NCBI GenBank assembly: GCA_958510825.1
Contig: OY294044.1
Coordinates: 79,902,895 to 79,966,894 of the forward strand
Length of the DNA: 64,000 nt
DNA from: Brachypterus glaber
Taxonomy: Eukaryota; Arthropoda; Insecta; Coleoptera; Kateretidae
Reading direction: 5' to 3'
Shown one piece after another: positions 1-11,008 of the stretch. Position numbers and translations under genes: made by a program. Each line of letters starts with the position of its first letter. Positions within the stretch are counted from its first letter, which is position 1. The notes below the pieces were generated by a model that worked only from the letters and a program-made list of their open reading frames with translations, was not told where the DNA came from and made no database searches.

Positions 1-3000
1 TCCAATGGCCAAGATTCGCACATTTTCAGTTGTTCACTTGTTTTGACAACAAAAAGCATTTTTAACCTTTGCTACTAAATTAATTTAAACGAAAAATTCG
101 TCCCTGAACAGGTTAAGCGATTTAATGTTAATATTACCTCCTCCTAATTTGACGGGAAAATCAAAACGTCAAAATCAATGTATTCATTTAAAATTGTTTT
201 TCAAGGTTTTGATTTAGATTAATTCATATCGAGTTTTGTTACTAATTGTTTTTATTTAAGTTTATTAACTTAACTTAAAAGATTAATAGGTACGTTTTTT
301 AATTAATGCAGTGATTTTCTGTACCCCGCGCTAGGGACACAGTGAATCAAATGACTGACTGTCAAAAAAATACTTGTAGAAAATAATGGTATATTTAGTT
401 TTATTTTAAACCTCTAAATTAGGTTAGCTTAAAGATCAAAGAAACGTAGTATGAAATAAAAACTTAATAATTGTAATTTTTTTTAGAAATATGCACTCTG
501 AAAAAACAAGTGATCCACTGTGCCCCCTTTGGGAACGTTCAAGTATTAGGTAACGCAAATTTTCATCATTTTTGACCCCTCCCCCCCCCCCCCGTGTAAC
601 CCTATTTTCCTATACCATTGACATGGGCGTAACACTCCAAAATGACCCCCCCCCTAGGAGCGTTACGTAATAATTGAACGTTCCCTTTCCCCTACTACGT
701 TTACCTGAAAATAATTTATTTAGGTAACTACGCAATTTTTTTGGTGGATACAATAGGACAAGGTGTCCAAAATGATCAAACTTTGCGTTACGTAATACTT
801 GAACGTTCCCCAAGTAGCTTTTTTAAAAGTTTTTTTTTCTTAAAAATATTTCTTTTTTGGTTAACCTTCGAAGGAAGCTTCCCCTACCATATTCATCAAA
901 AAAATTCAGTATTCACCTAAAACTAGATTTGGGTGGATAGATTCTGTTATAGACAAAGATAATATATAGTAGGGTTGAGCGTCTATATATATAAATCAAT
1001 TTTATTTTTGAAAATGAAGATGCCTGACGTCGGAAAATATGTAGTTGGGAAATAGGAGATTTTTTGTTTTTTATTTATTTATGAGCGTTTCTTTCACCGC
1101 CACAATTTGTTTGTTTGAAAATGACTTTGGAATTGTTTTATTTTTTTTCTACTGGTCGGTGTTCGTCGTTCGAGTCGTGTCGAGTCGAGTAGAGTCGAGT
1201 CCGAGTCGACTCATAGCTGACGCAGACGTGTTTTAATAACAAAGGCCTACTCTTTTACAGGCCAGTGTTATATCTTGTGAATTTCAGGCCAATATTTGTT
1301 CACATATTTTTAAGAAAAAAATGTCCTGACCATAGAAAATATTTATTGCAACAATTATAGCACATATTAAAAAAAAAAAAATAAATAAATCGATGAGACC
1401 TATTCTTTCACCGCCACATGGCGCTGTAATGAAAAAATAATAAAAGTGGTCGGGGTGGTGAAAGACCTTGACCCAAAATTTTTTTTTTCCGGAAATATTC
1501 ATTTTTTTTTCGTTCCATCTTCCACCGACACATGTGCGCTAAAATGAAAAGTGGTGGAAGCACTTGACACAATTTTTTTTTTACCGGAAATATTTATTTT
1601 TGACTTACACAAGTTTCTGTACGTCAGGCGTAATTTTTTTTTGCTCCACCCTAATATACAGTGTAGCCCAGAAGTTAACTTTTTAACGAGTTCAAATATC
1701 GACTTCAAATTTGAAACATATAAATAAGACAACCTAAACTATACAGTGCCTGTCTAAAGTCCGCCTCCCTTTTGAATGGCTTAAGATATCAACTTGAAAT
1801 TTGGAACACGTAAATAACATAACCCAAATATTTTTGTGGTATATTTTAAAGCTTATAAAATACTCTATTTGACCACATACTTTTTATTTTTTTGAAGCAC
1901 GAATTATTTTGTTTCTAATTTTTTAAGTATAGATAAATTATGCCTGATACATTCTACAGAATGAACCCTCAGAACTTTTGAAAAAATATATTTAAAAACT
2001 TTTAATCATATTCTAGTTTTTATGTGGTACGTGTTCAAAATCACTATTTTTTCAATTTTTCTGAGCTACGAAACTTCTCTGGGCTTCTACACCTAGTTGT
2101 CATATAATGACACCATAAAGAAGTGTTCCAGTAATACCAACAATACTTTTCTGGTGAACCAAGCTACGTAGCTATAGCTATAGCTATTTTAGCTATAATA
2201 GCTGTACTACAAGAATCAAACCTTATTTTTTTTTGCAAATTTTGCAAGCGTACTCGGGGACAACTGTGATAATGATTTTTTTAAATTTTTAAAAATATTT
2301 TTTAAAATACGCATGCAAATCTTAAATGCCATATAATTTGAAAAAATAGTTTATTGTTTTACTAAGAGGAATCATTTTTAATCAATTTCACACAAGGTTT
2401 TTGCACAGAATCTCAAGTCAACCACCTGTTTACATAATAAACAAACAAGTTTGAAGTATGGCTGTCATCAAAGTAAAAGAGTGCTGCCGCCAGTGGTGGT
2501 TTTGCTAACTAACTTTTTTTTATTTTCTTTTCGCTATCTTCCCTTTATTGCAAATATTTATTTTTTTTATTTTTTGGTTTTATAGTGTGTATGTATGAGA
2601 TACACATGTGTTACGCCGTGTTAAATGTATTAATGCTTAAACCCTTGAAAATACAGAAACTTTCAAAAATATTACACTATCCTCTAAATAAATTAATAGA
2701 ATAAACTTGTCTGTTTTTTAAAGATATTATTATACATTGTATAATGTATAATGAATATTTAATTGCAAAGAAACTATTTTAAGCTATGCACATGGGGTCT
2801 GAAGGGGGTTAAAATGATTATCATTAATAGAAAGGGTAGTCCTCTCTATTAAAAAATGCCCCTTATATCCCTTGCGCACATTTTTAGTTTGAAGTTGAAA
2901 AAAATTGAAAATATCAAATATAGCCAAAAAATTTTTTTTTATTTTATTTACGTGTCGATTATCAACTCGTTCAAAAGATAAGAAGATGAATGACTTTTGT

Positions 3001-3070
3001 ACCGCACTGTACTATGCTGAGGTAATATTTTTTTATCAAAAATTTTAATATGTATTAATTAATTTTTTAG
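1..3070. other. AT-rich DNA upstream of the first visible PTCD2 exon
   Basis: Long A and T runs, with no coding exon that I can support. It holds a poly-C MITE (531-810), short imperfect repeats around the word TTCACCGCCAC and the word CCGGAAATATT (about 1084-1600; two degenerate copies of a roughly 95-bp unit near 1440 and 1540), a GAGTCGA-rich patch at 1160-1205 and a TAGC-rich patch at 2165-2205. The AG at 3069-3070 is the acceptor of the first visible PTCD2 exon, so at least the right part should be intron of that gene. Confidence 0.5.
531..810. mobile_element. Poly-C MITE, composite copy with three terminal-repeat ends
   Basis: The left end reads GGGAACGTTCAAGTATT. Its inverted complement occurs twice on the right, at about 659-685 and 782-810. 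The 531-685 part is the reverse complement of the compact 140-bp copy at 62481-62620, including a run of C and the words GGGCGTAACACTCCAAAATGA. The extra 125 bp look like a second, diverged half-element. It has no coding capacity. I could not assign a superfamily. Confidence 0.7.
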
Positions 3071-3265
3071 TGCTTTAAATCTGAAGAAATGTCCGGTTTT
3101 TTTGATCAATTAATTTCTTACCAAATATTATTAGATTTATTGTTTGAAAATAAGAAATACCAAGAAATGTTGGATGTTGTCGATGCTATTACCGATAGAC
3201 AATTAGAAGGTGCTAAATACCCTAGGAATATTGTTGTTTTGGCTATGGCTGCATGCTTTAAAATG
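3071..3265 (+). CDS. PTCD2: PTCD2-like mitochondrial PPR protein, first visible coding exon
   Basis: An open 65-codon exon with acceptor AG at 3069-3070 and donor GTATG at 3266. The peptide includes SYQILLDLLFENKKY and GAKYPRNIVVLAMAACFK. These fit the helical repeat region of PTCD2, a mitochondrial pentatricopeptide-repeat protein that in mammals acts in maturation of the cytochrome b transcript. The recognition rests on my recall of the vertebrate protein and is strongest in the next exon. Reading in phase 0 from TGC at 3071 runs through the ATG at 3089, so that ATG is internal. The mitochondrial targeting sequence and roughly the first 130 residues of a usual-length protein should lie in earlier exons, which I did not find here. 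Confidence 0.75.
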
Positions 3266-3904
3266 GTATGTTTTTTTTTTTAATGAAACTATCTGTGTAT
3301 GATTCAGGAATACATTTTACACCCTTATGTGTTGTAGTCTTGGAGATAATTTTTAACATTTTTAAAATATCGCTAAAAGTACTTGTCATTACTAAATATC
3401 TAGAAAACTTACAACCCGACCGCATTTTTAAGCTAATATATTGCTTTCTTTTAATAAATGTTAAAAAACATGTCAAGTCTAAAATGAAATATTTTTAGCC
3501 ACTTATTAGGTACACCAAAAGGTTCACTTTTATTTTCATTAAAAACATTGTCGCGCCACTTTTGTTCGTCGTTTCTCTATTTAAATCATAGACAAAATAA
3601 ACAAATAGATTGATTTTTGACCGTCTGCTCATACTTCTCTCTCTCTCTCAAAACAAAATGGCTTTTTTCTTTGAAATTTTAGCCAGCACAATATAAATCT
3701 GTATTTATATTATTCTTGAAAACCGAATCACTTGCGTGGTCTGGATGTTTCCATACCCGGTTTTCTTGACCATTCCATAAAAATCGATATTTTTCTTTCC
3801 TTCACATAAATTGCCTACATATGGTCAGGCACTCCACAAATGCACGCACACTCTTTGACATATACAAAATATGTTATGTAACATAACCACACATTTAGTT
3901 ACTT

Positions 3905-4690
3905 ATTTTTATCTTTTTTTTTTTTTCCTGTTTTTTTTTTTTATTTTTTGGTGGGGATCGAAGGAATTTTAGGGAAGGATGATTATTGGAAAAAAGGATT
4001 ATAAGTTGATATTATTGTAATTTAGAAACTTGTTTAAAACTTTAATCAGTTCTGTATTTAAATTTGCTAGCACTGTTGCCATATTCAGAGGTTTTTCTAT
4101 ACCCAATTGATGAAGAATGTTGTACATTTCAAAATTCGGAGACATATTTATCGGACACTCTAGGAAGATGTGGTCCAGATCTTCCTCCATACCACATTCA
4201 CAATAAGGATTTGGTATCCTATTGATCCTGTGTAGATGTTTCTTAGTTAGGCAGTGACCCGTTCTCATCCTGATAATAGTTGTAATGTGTCTTCTGTCGA
4301 TATAATTGGTTTTTGTAAACCATGGTTTTACTGGTAGGATCGGTTGTATACCTTTGTACCATTTTCCTTTAAGTTCGGTAGATTCTTCCCATTCTTTCTT
4401 CCATTTTTCTGTGATATTCTTCTTTACAACTGGTTCGAATTCGGTTGTATTTAACTTTATAGGGTAAGGTACTTTTAGATTACATCCAACTTTGGCTAAT
4501 CCATCAGCAGTTTCATTTCCTTTTATTTTTTCGTGTCCTGGAATCCAGGCAATTTTTATATTTATTCCTTCTTCTTTGGCCACTAGGATTAGTCTTCTTG
4601 TATTTAGTCTCTGCTCATACTTCTGCGTCCCGACTAAATGCGTCCTCCATTTTGATTCCAATTGTCCAACATAAAGTAAAAAAAATATAT
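3905..4690 (-). mobile_element. 5'-truncated LINE with RNase H tail
   Basis: On the minus strand the coding fragment at 3999-4661 is followed by a short 3' UTR and A-rich tail (T runs at 3911-3945 on the plus strand). The upstream end is cut near 4680, as usual for target-primed insertion that stops early. RNase H after RT is found in the I/R1/LOA group of LINEs, which is the likely affiliation. No clear target duplication was seen. Confidence 0.75.
3999..4661 (-). pseudogene. LINE pol C-terminal fragment: partial RNase H plus cysteine-rich tail
   Basis: A 220-codon open stretch. At residues 40-57 it has the RNase H motif WIPGHEKIKGNETAD, with conserved His43 and final Asp53. Near residues 158-172 is the YCECG...DHIFLECP cysteine-histidine cluster that commonly ends such proteins. 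Endonuclease, RT and the first half of RNase H, including its earlier acidic residues, are missing, so it cannot act alone. The frame is open to the truncation point, so it has decayed little. Confidence 0.8.
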
Positions 4691-5584
4691 ATTTTATGTT
4701 GGTAACACTGTGTTGCGTTAGATAGGAATATTTTCTTTGTTAGAGATGTGTCTTTTTATTTCACTTTAGTAGTCAGTAAAAGTTTCTTTTTGTCGTTGTT
4801 TTGTTGCAACAGTTTGTTATATATGTAAAAACTAAATCAATATGTTATACTACACAGATATTTATTTATTTTTACCAGTAATTTAAATATAAAAATATAA
4901 TTCTTCGCACACACCTCTAACATATTCGTGCAACAGGTTAACATAACCTAATTTATGTATGTTTTGAGTTTGTTTTCGAGATTTTTCTGTTATTTTTTCT
5001 ACGCGTTTGGTGTTTTGTGCTAGAAGGGTGAACATTTTATTTTATTATAGACTATATAATAGCGTCTTTCTGTGTTTTTTGTATTTTTTATAGTGCTTTT
5101 TCAAAGAACTAGTAAAGTCTTTGCAATGACGTGTTTTATAAAAAGTTGTAGAAACATAAAACGACTGCTACCTGCAGACAGCAGTATCATATTTTTTAGG
5201 TAAGTTTGATTTTTTTTAATATAACATAAGAAAACATTAAAAAGTAAAGTTATGTCGTTTATTTATTTACATTTTACCCACTAATTTAAATTTCCCGGCT
5301 GATCAAAATAGAGGACTCGTAAATTTGTATATAACCTTGAGATGATAGCTCATCTATGTTCTTTGTCTATGATTTAAATGAAAACGTCTAGAAAACTAGT
5401 ATTATTAAACTAACTAATAAATTTATTCTTTTAATAACTATTAAAAATATTAGTTAGGGTTAAAAACATGTAAATCCAAAATGAAATATTTTGTCTTCCC
5501 ATTTTGAAAATTTTCAAAATTTCGGAAACCCTTGTATTCGTCAAAAAAAAATTCAAAATTATTTTTTGTGTGTTTTTGCGTTTT

Positions 5585-6420
5585 GTGACGTTTTATGTCG
5601 ATATAAATCAATTTCAAGCAAAAAAAAAATTGTCGGTCGATCGGTCGGTAGGTTGATCGGTCTGTCCGGGTAATCTTGTAGGCACGATAACTTGAGAGGG
5701 GTTTAAGCTAGAGACTTAAAATTTGACATACAGGTATATTACCAAAAGTTCTCGCTTGGTATTGTTTTTGATGAACATTGGGGTGCGGCAAGGGGGGCAA
5801 AATACATTTTTTCACAAAAATTTTAAAATTGCTATGTAGGGGTTTTTAAGGTTGCTGAAATTGAATCTGATAATAAAAATTTTCCTTCACTCAACCCCCT
5901 CAATGGTGAGGGGGTAAATATTTTTAAATATTTTCAATATTTTCGTCATATGGGGTCTACGAATATGAATCTGATAATATTTTTTTTCTCTAATTTCACC
6001 CCCTAAGGGTTGGGGGGTAGTTTTCGTGAAAACTGGTATATTGGGGTTCTTGAGGTTGCTGAAAGTGAATCTGATAATAAAAAAAAATCTTACTTCACTC
6101 CCTTAGGGGTAGGGGGTAGTTTTCTTAAAAATTTATATATTGGGTTTTTGACGTCGCTAAAACTGAATCTTGTAATAAAATTTTTCTAATTTCAACCCGT
6201 GAGGGCTGGGGCTGGATAGTTTTTGTGAAAATTGGTATATTAGGCTTTTTAAGGTTGCTGAAAGAGAATCGGATAATAAAAACTAACGCCACCCCCTGGG
6301 GTAGTTTTCGTGAAAACTGGTATATTTTTAAGGTTGCTAAAAGTGAATCTGATAATAAAAAATCCATTTTGCGAGCGGAGGTGAAAAATGGGAAAGCTCT
6401 TTTACTGGGCGTTTAGCTGC
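5585..6420 (+). repeat. Diverged minisatellite, about 90-110 bp unit
   Basis: Repeated blocks contain AGGTTGCTGAAAGTGAATCT, then GATAATAAAAA, a TTCACCCCCT-type stretch and TAGTTTTCGTGAAAA. At least five blocks are visible between 5830 and 6370. The leading segment (CGATATAAATCAATTTCAAG, then AGAGACTTAAAATTTGACAT) and the closing GCGGAGGTGAAAAATG are shared with the copy at 54975-55935, so both are copies of one longer repeat. Confidence 0.75.
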
Positions 6421-7151
6421 TTATTACGCCAAAACGGTCACTTGAATTATCATGAAAAAAATTGTGAGTATTTTTTGTTCTTTTGGTTAGGTGTGGTGAC
6501 GAACGTAGGTTAGGTTTGGTTAGGTGTGGTCTAAATTTTAAGATGACCCTTCTATTGGTTCGTCTGGAACAAAATCAAATGCAGTAAGCGCGCACTTTAG
6601 ATTTGATCAATGGTGAGCCTCGCGCCACTTTTGACCTTATATGCGCTGGGGGCTCCTGCATTTTATTTTATTCTATTTCAGCCATGCCATAAAAAAGTCT
6701 GTTTTGAAATTTGGACCACAACTTATAGATAGAACAGCAAACACATTTTTTTTCATAAAAATAAATAATTCAAATATTTTATTTTGAACTTGACTTTTTT
6801 TTTTGACCCAAATACATATTTTTTTATATTTATAAAAAACAAATTTATCCGGTTTAAAATGCGATCGGAACAAAATTTCTAGATATTTCCAGTTAGTAGA
6901 GCATTGAGGTGTTTTTGGCGATATTTTAAAAATTTCAAAACTGGATCTCCAAACACCATCCAAGAGATAGAGCTTTAAAATTATTTCCTGAATCATACAG
7001 AGATTGTGTCTATTCATATGTATTAGGGTGACCTACCGAAATTTCAAATTGAATAATTTGGAGGTCTCACCCCTTAAATTTGTTCTTTGGGGTAAGAGTA
7101 TCATCGCTGATTTTTTGCAGAATTTTTGAAAAAAATTTAGAGGTCGCTTAC

Positions 7152-9236
7152 ACACGGTACTCTTAAATGATTAATAGGTTGAACTAACGTGGCAAAAAAA
7201 TCTGACCATGGAACATGGTAGTAGAAGGTTCACTTGTTATAGAATCACCGACAGCCAAATCCCAAAAACTTGTTTTTGGAAAATAATGTTAAATAACCAT
7301 CTGCAGAGTTCATGGTCAATACAAACTTAAAGTGTACATTATGTTGCATGATTTTGGTAGTAATTCTCGTGCTGATTCCGAATATGTTTTAAGTTACTCT
7401 CTATCTTTTTCCGTTTTTGAGAGAAAAGCGTATAAAAAACACAAAAATTATTTTTTCGCATTATTTAATGTAGCCTAGACATTTTGCTATAAGACAATAA
7501 AATAACTTTCTTAGCCTAAATTATTGTCGGATTCTTGTTCTGTATTATTATAAAGGAACATCTCGTCTAACATTTTTGTGAAAATTTTTAAAATTTTATT
7601 ATAAACGTGTTTAAATAAAAAAATTAATTATTTTGTTACATAGTGTTCATAATATATCTTTCACTTTGAAAAGTAATTGTCAGATGTGTACATAGACGTT
7701 CCTAAAGTTATTTTCTATATTTTGCCCAGACAAAAACATTTATTATTATAGACTTCACAGTGTGAAGTATGGAACGATGGTTTTTAAATTAAATTAAAAA
7801 CTCATCAACAATTTACCTCAGATCAAAAGTTTTTTACAATATACACGTTTTTTTATCAAATACTGAACTACCTTCTTTCATTTTCTGCATAAAAAATAAG
7901 TAAAAATTAAAGGAATTAGATTTATATGCTTATGAATTTAAAAACGGCTGCTTGTTTTTTTTTCTAATACATGATAATTAAAGCTTAAGCATATAGCATA
8001 TTATGTCTAAACAAAATAAAATAAAAATGCCCTTATGTAAAACATAGGTTTATTCATCTAAATAAAACAAAATAATAAGATGCTATGGTCTGTTTCATCA
8101 AGCAAGAGAGTACCTAAATTAAAAATCGCACAGAGAATATTTTCAAAACAGATTCGAATATTGGATGTGCGAATATAGTTTATTTTATAAAATATAACTA
8201 TTCTATACACAAAAATATACTATCAAACCTGTTGTAAAAATATTTACTCAGCGATTTTTAATTTGCTTTCTTGCTTGATGAAACAGACCATAGTGGTACA
8301 CGATATTTTTAAAATGTTAATTTTCCCTGGTTATACCTCGTTATACCTTCAGGCAGCACAAACTTTTTTTCTATTATTTTCGTGGTCGCTCATTATCTAA
8401 GATAAATTTAAAAGTTATCAGTATAGAAGCAATTATTTATTTTATATAACCGTAATATAAATTCTTTTTGGCAAATTATCACTCTTAAATCAAATATATA
8501 ATTATTAAGTTCAAAATACTTACATATATGTAAATAATACTGAAGGTAAAAAATAAAAGCCTTCATCAAAATTCAACATTTATTGTTATAACATTATATC
8601 TGACAAATAAGTCAATTTATAACAAGCTAGTAAGGTTAATAGTATTATTAACATTCTCAAGTATTCGGTAAAAATTATTAACGCGCCTCTGTGTTGGACA
8701 AATCCATCAAATCTGAAACATCTGTAATGACACTAATTAACAAAAAAAAGTATTTTAATAAAAACGCGATTTCAAGGGTGTTTAAATATGTATTTAGATT
8801 TACCAAAAGAAAAAAAAATCCAAGATATTCCTTTGGTACTATACAGAACGAGAATCGCACTACAATTTAAGCCAAGAAAGTTATTTTATCGTCTTATAAC
8901 AAAATGTCTAGGCTACATTAAAACATGCGAAAAAATATTTTTTGTGATTTTTATAAGCTTTTTTCTCAAAAATGGAAAAAGATAGAGAGTAACTTAAAAC
9001 ATATTCGGAATCAGCACGAGAAATACTACCAAAATCAAGCAACATAATGTACACTTTAAGTTTGTATTGACCATGAACTCTGCAGACGGTTATTTAACAT
9101 TATTTTCCAAAAACAAGTTTTTGGGATTTGGCTGTCGATGGTTCTATAACAAGTGAACTTTCTACTACCATGTTCCATGGTCAGATTTTTTCGCCACGTT
9201 AGTTCAACCCATTGATCATTCAAGAGTACCGTGTAT
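7152..9236. mobile_element. 2.1-kb foldback element with about 400-bp inverted arms
   Basis: The left arm starts ACACGGTACTCTT at 7152 and runs to about 7560. Its inverted counterpart runs from about 8810 to AAGAGTACCGTGT ending at 9236. The arms match over most of about 400 bp, for example GACCATGGAACATGGTAGTA and CAGCACGAGAA (and complements). The centre is AT-rich, holds a separate MITE (8094-8293) and has no convincing reading frame. Confidence 0.75.
8094..8293. mobile_element. 200-bp MITE nested in the foldback element
   Basis: The ends are TATGGTCTGTTTCATCAAGC and its inverted complement. An inner pair AAATTAAAAATCGC / GCGATTTTTAATTTG extends the hairpin. TA at both edges is compatible with a TA target duplication. 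There is no coding content. Confidence 0.75.
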
Positions 9237-10057
9237 AGCTATTTTTTAAAAACATATGTTTCTTAAGCTTTTTATTTTTTTTTAAAGGCCGAAGCATTTT
9301 TTAGTTAAATCTTTTTAACACGACACAGTATAAAGGGATGGTAAATGGATAACCTCAAAAAAAAAAACAGAATGTTTTCTTTTAAATTGGCGGAGCTGTG
9401 CCCTTTTAAGTTCGAAAATGCACTACATTGCTTCATTTTAGGCGTAATGACAGGCACATTTGTTTTTTCATTGGTTTAAAATATTGTGCGTGTGGCCCAA
9501 TATGTCCCCACATAAAAACCACTATATATATATTTTTTTTAATTGGATATACGGGGTATCCAGAAAAAAAAATACATTTTTTTAACATTTTTAAGAGATA
9601 AATTCGGTTTTTAGGCGATTTAGTTTTAATTTTCAAGGTTTTTTTGTCTTTAGATAAATTCCGAAATAAAAATACATAAAATCTAGTATTTTTTTTATTG
9701 TATATACATGATGTCCAGAAAAAAAAATTAAAATTTATACATCCAATAAAAAATTACTAAAAATTTTATGTTTATATCATAATTTGTCCAGAAAAGAAAT
9801 GAAATTAAACTGCTAAAAACGTTATAATTATAAGGCGTTACAGTCTCCTTAAAATGCTTCATTTTTAAAGCTTTATTTTTGTAGCTTTAAAAGCAATTTT
9901 TGGACACACATATATAGGATTTTTTTTTCTTAGTTTTTAATGTCTACTAAGTTTAAGCTAAAGTAAGACTGTCCAAGTTGTAGCGGCGAAGCAAAACTAT
10001 ATTCATAGCCTGATTTGATAATTATTAATTACTTTTATGTTAAAAATTGTTTTTCAG

Positions 10058-10246
10058 AACTCAAAAGAAAGTTTAAGTTATGCTTTAAATCTATGGAAAC
10101 AGTTGAATGAGGTGGGGCATTTACCCATGCGCAGGGCCACCACATTCTTTGCTGGATTAGCTTTAAATCAAGGGGAACCATCTGTAGCTATTGAAGTACT
10201 GAGTTCAGCTAGGAACCAAAATTACACAACTGTTAGAAATTTAAAG
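10058..10246 (+). CDS. PTCD2: PTCD2-like PPR protein, second visible coding exon
   Basis: A 63-codon exon between acceptor TTTTCAG and donor GTAAGT. The peptide contains LWKQLNEVGHLPMRRATTFF and AGLALNQGEPSVAIEVLSSA. The segment with RRA..F...LALNQ is what I recognise as characteristic of PTCD2 and is the strongest support for the family call. The exon is clean, in phase 0 at both ends, and has ordinary codon use, so the gene looks functional despite the large element-filled introns on both sides. Confidence 0.85.
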
Positions 10247-10289
10247 GTAAGTGTCAAGAGAGGCAAACATCCCTGTAAAAACGTTCTGG

Positions 10290-10779
10290 TTAATTCTTAT
10301 TCAGACTATAATATCTTATAAGATTATATAAGACCAATAAGAACTTAAGAGAACATAAATTAGGATTTAATCAGATTTATTAAGAAAATTTACATAAAAG
10401 AAAATTCTTCTAGATTCCTGTAAGATTAAATACGAAAATGTACTTAACTTATAATGGTTAGGTTTTAATAATAAAATACTAATTAGAATGTGGATGATTT
10501 ATTAAGCAAATTGGTATAAATTTAAATAGCAGGTTTTAAAGAGAAAATTCTAATGAAGTACTAATAAAATATAAACAGAATATTCATATTAACTTAATTT
10601 CAGAGTTTTAAGGCAAAAATTTAGAATGTAAAAGCTTTAATGAGAAAATTGATATTAAATTTAGACACCAGGTTTAAAAAGAAAATTCTAACGCAGTCTC
10701 AATAAGATTTAAACAGCAGATTTATGTTGACTTAATTACAGTTTTAAGGCGAAAATTCCTATGGTATAGGTGGCGCTAC
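10290..10779 (+). repeat. Degenerate tandem repeat, split by the BEL insertion
   Basis: About 90-bp units repeat words such as CAGGTTT(T)AAA, AGAAAATTCTAA and ACTTAATT(A/T)CAG followed by TTTTAAGGC and AAAATT. Related words (AAGATTAAACAAGAAAATT) return at 14170-14290, beyond the BEL element, which suggests the element landed in or beside this array. Confidence 0.5.
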
Positions 10780-10784
10780 ATGTT

Positions 10785-10970
10785 TAATAAAACACAAGCG
10801 GATTCTGACCTACCCGGTCTACAGTTCAGAAAAGGGAATCGGTATCTTCTATAAAAATTATATTTTAAATACAGACTCAAATAATATTGACAGTATCTAT
10901 CAACTTCAAAAAGTAACCATTATTAATTAAAAGGTAAAAAAGTAAATACTGGTACTACTGAAATCCAACA
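10785..10970 (-). repeat. BEL element 3' LTR
   Basis: 186 bp, identical by eye to 13670-13855. In element orientation it begins TGTTGGATTTCAG and ends GTGTTTTATTA. The purine-rich CTGGTGGGAGTA (10971 onward, minus strand) just before it is the polypurine tract. Confidence 0.93.
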
Positions 10971-11008
10971 TACTCCCACCAGAGCCACGTCAAAATATAA
11001 AAAGTGAC

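Larger units (their letters stand above)
3266..10057 (+). other. PTCD2 intron 1 (6.8 kb)
   Basis: Bounded by GT at 3266 and AG at 10056-10057. It holds a 3' LINE fragment (3905-4690), a minisatellite (5585-6420), a 2.1-kb foldback element (7152-9236) with a MITE inside, and low-complexity T-rich DNA at 9240-10000. An inverted pair containing ATTTAAATCATAGACAAA sits at about 3578-3597 and 5361-5380 and could be the ends of a decayed element that the LINE entered. Confidence 0.7.
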
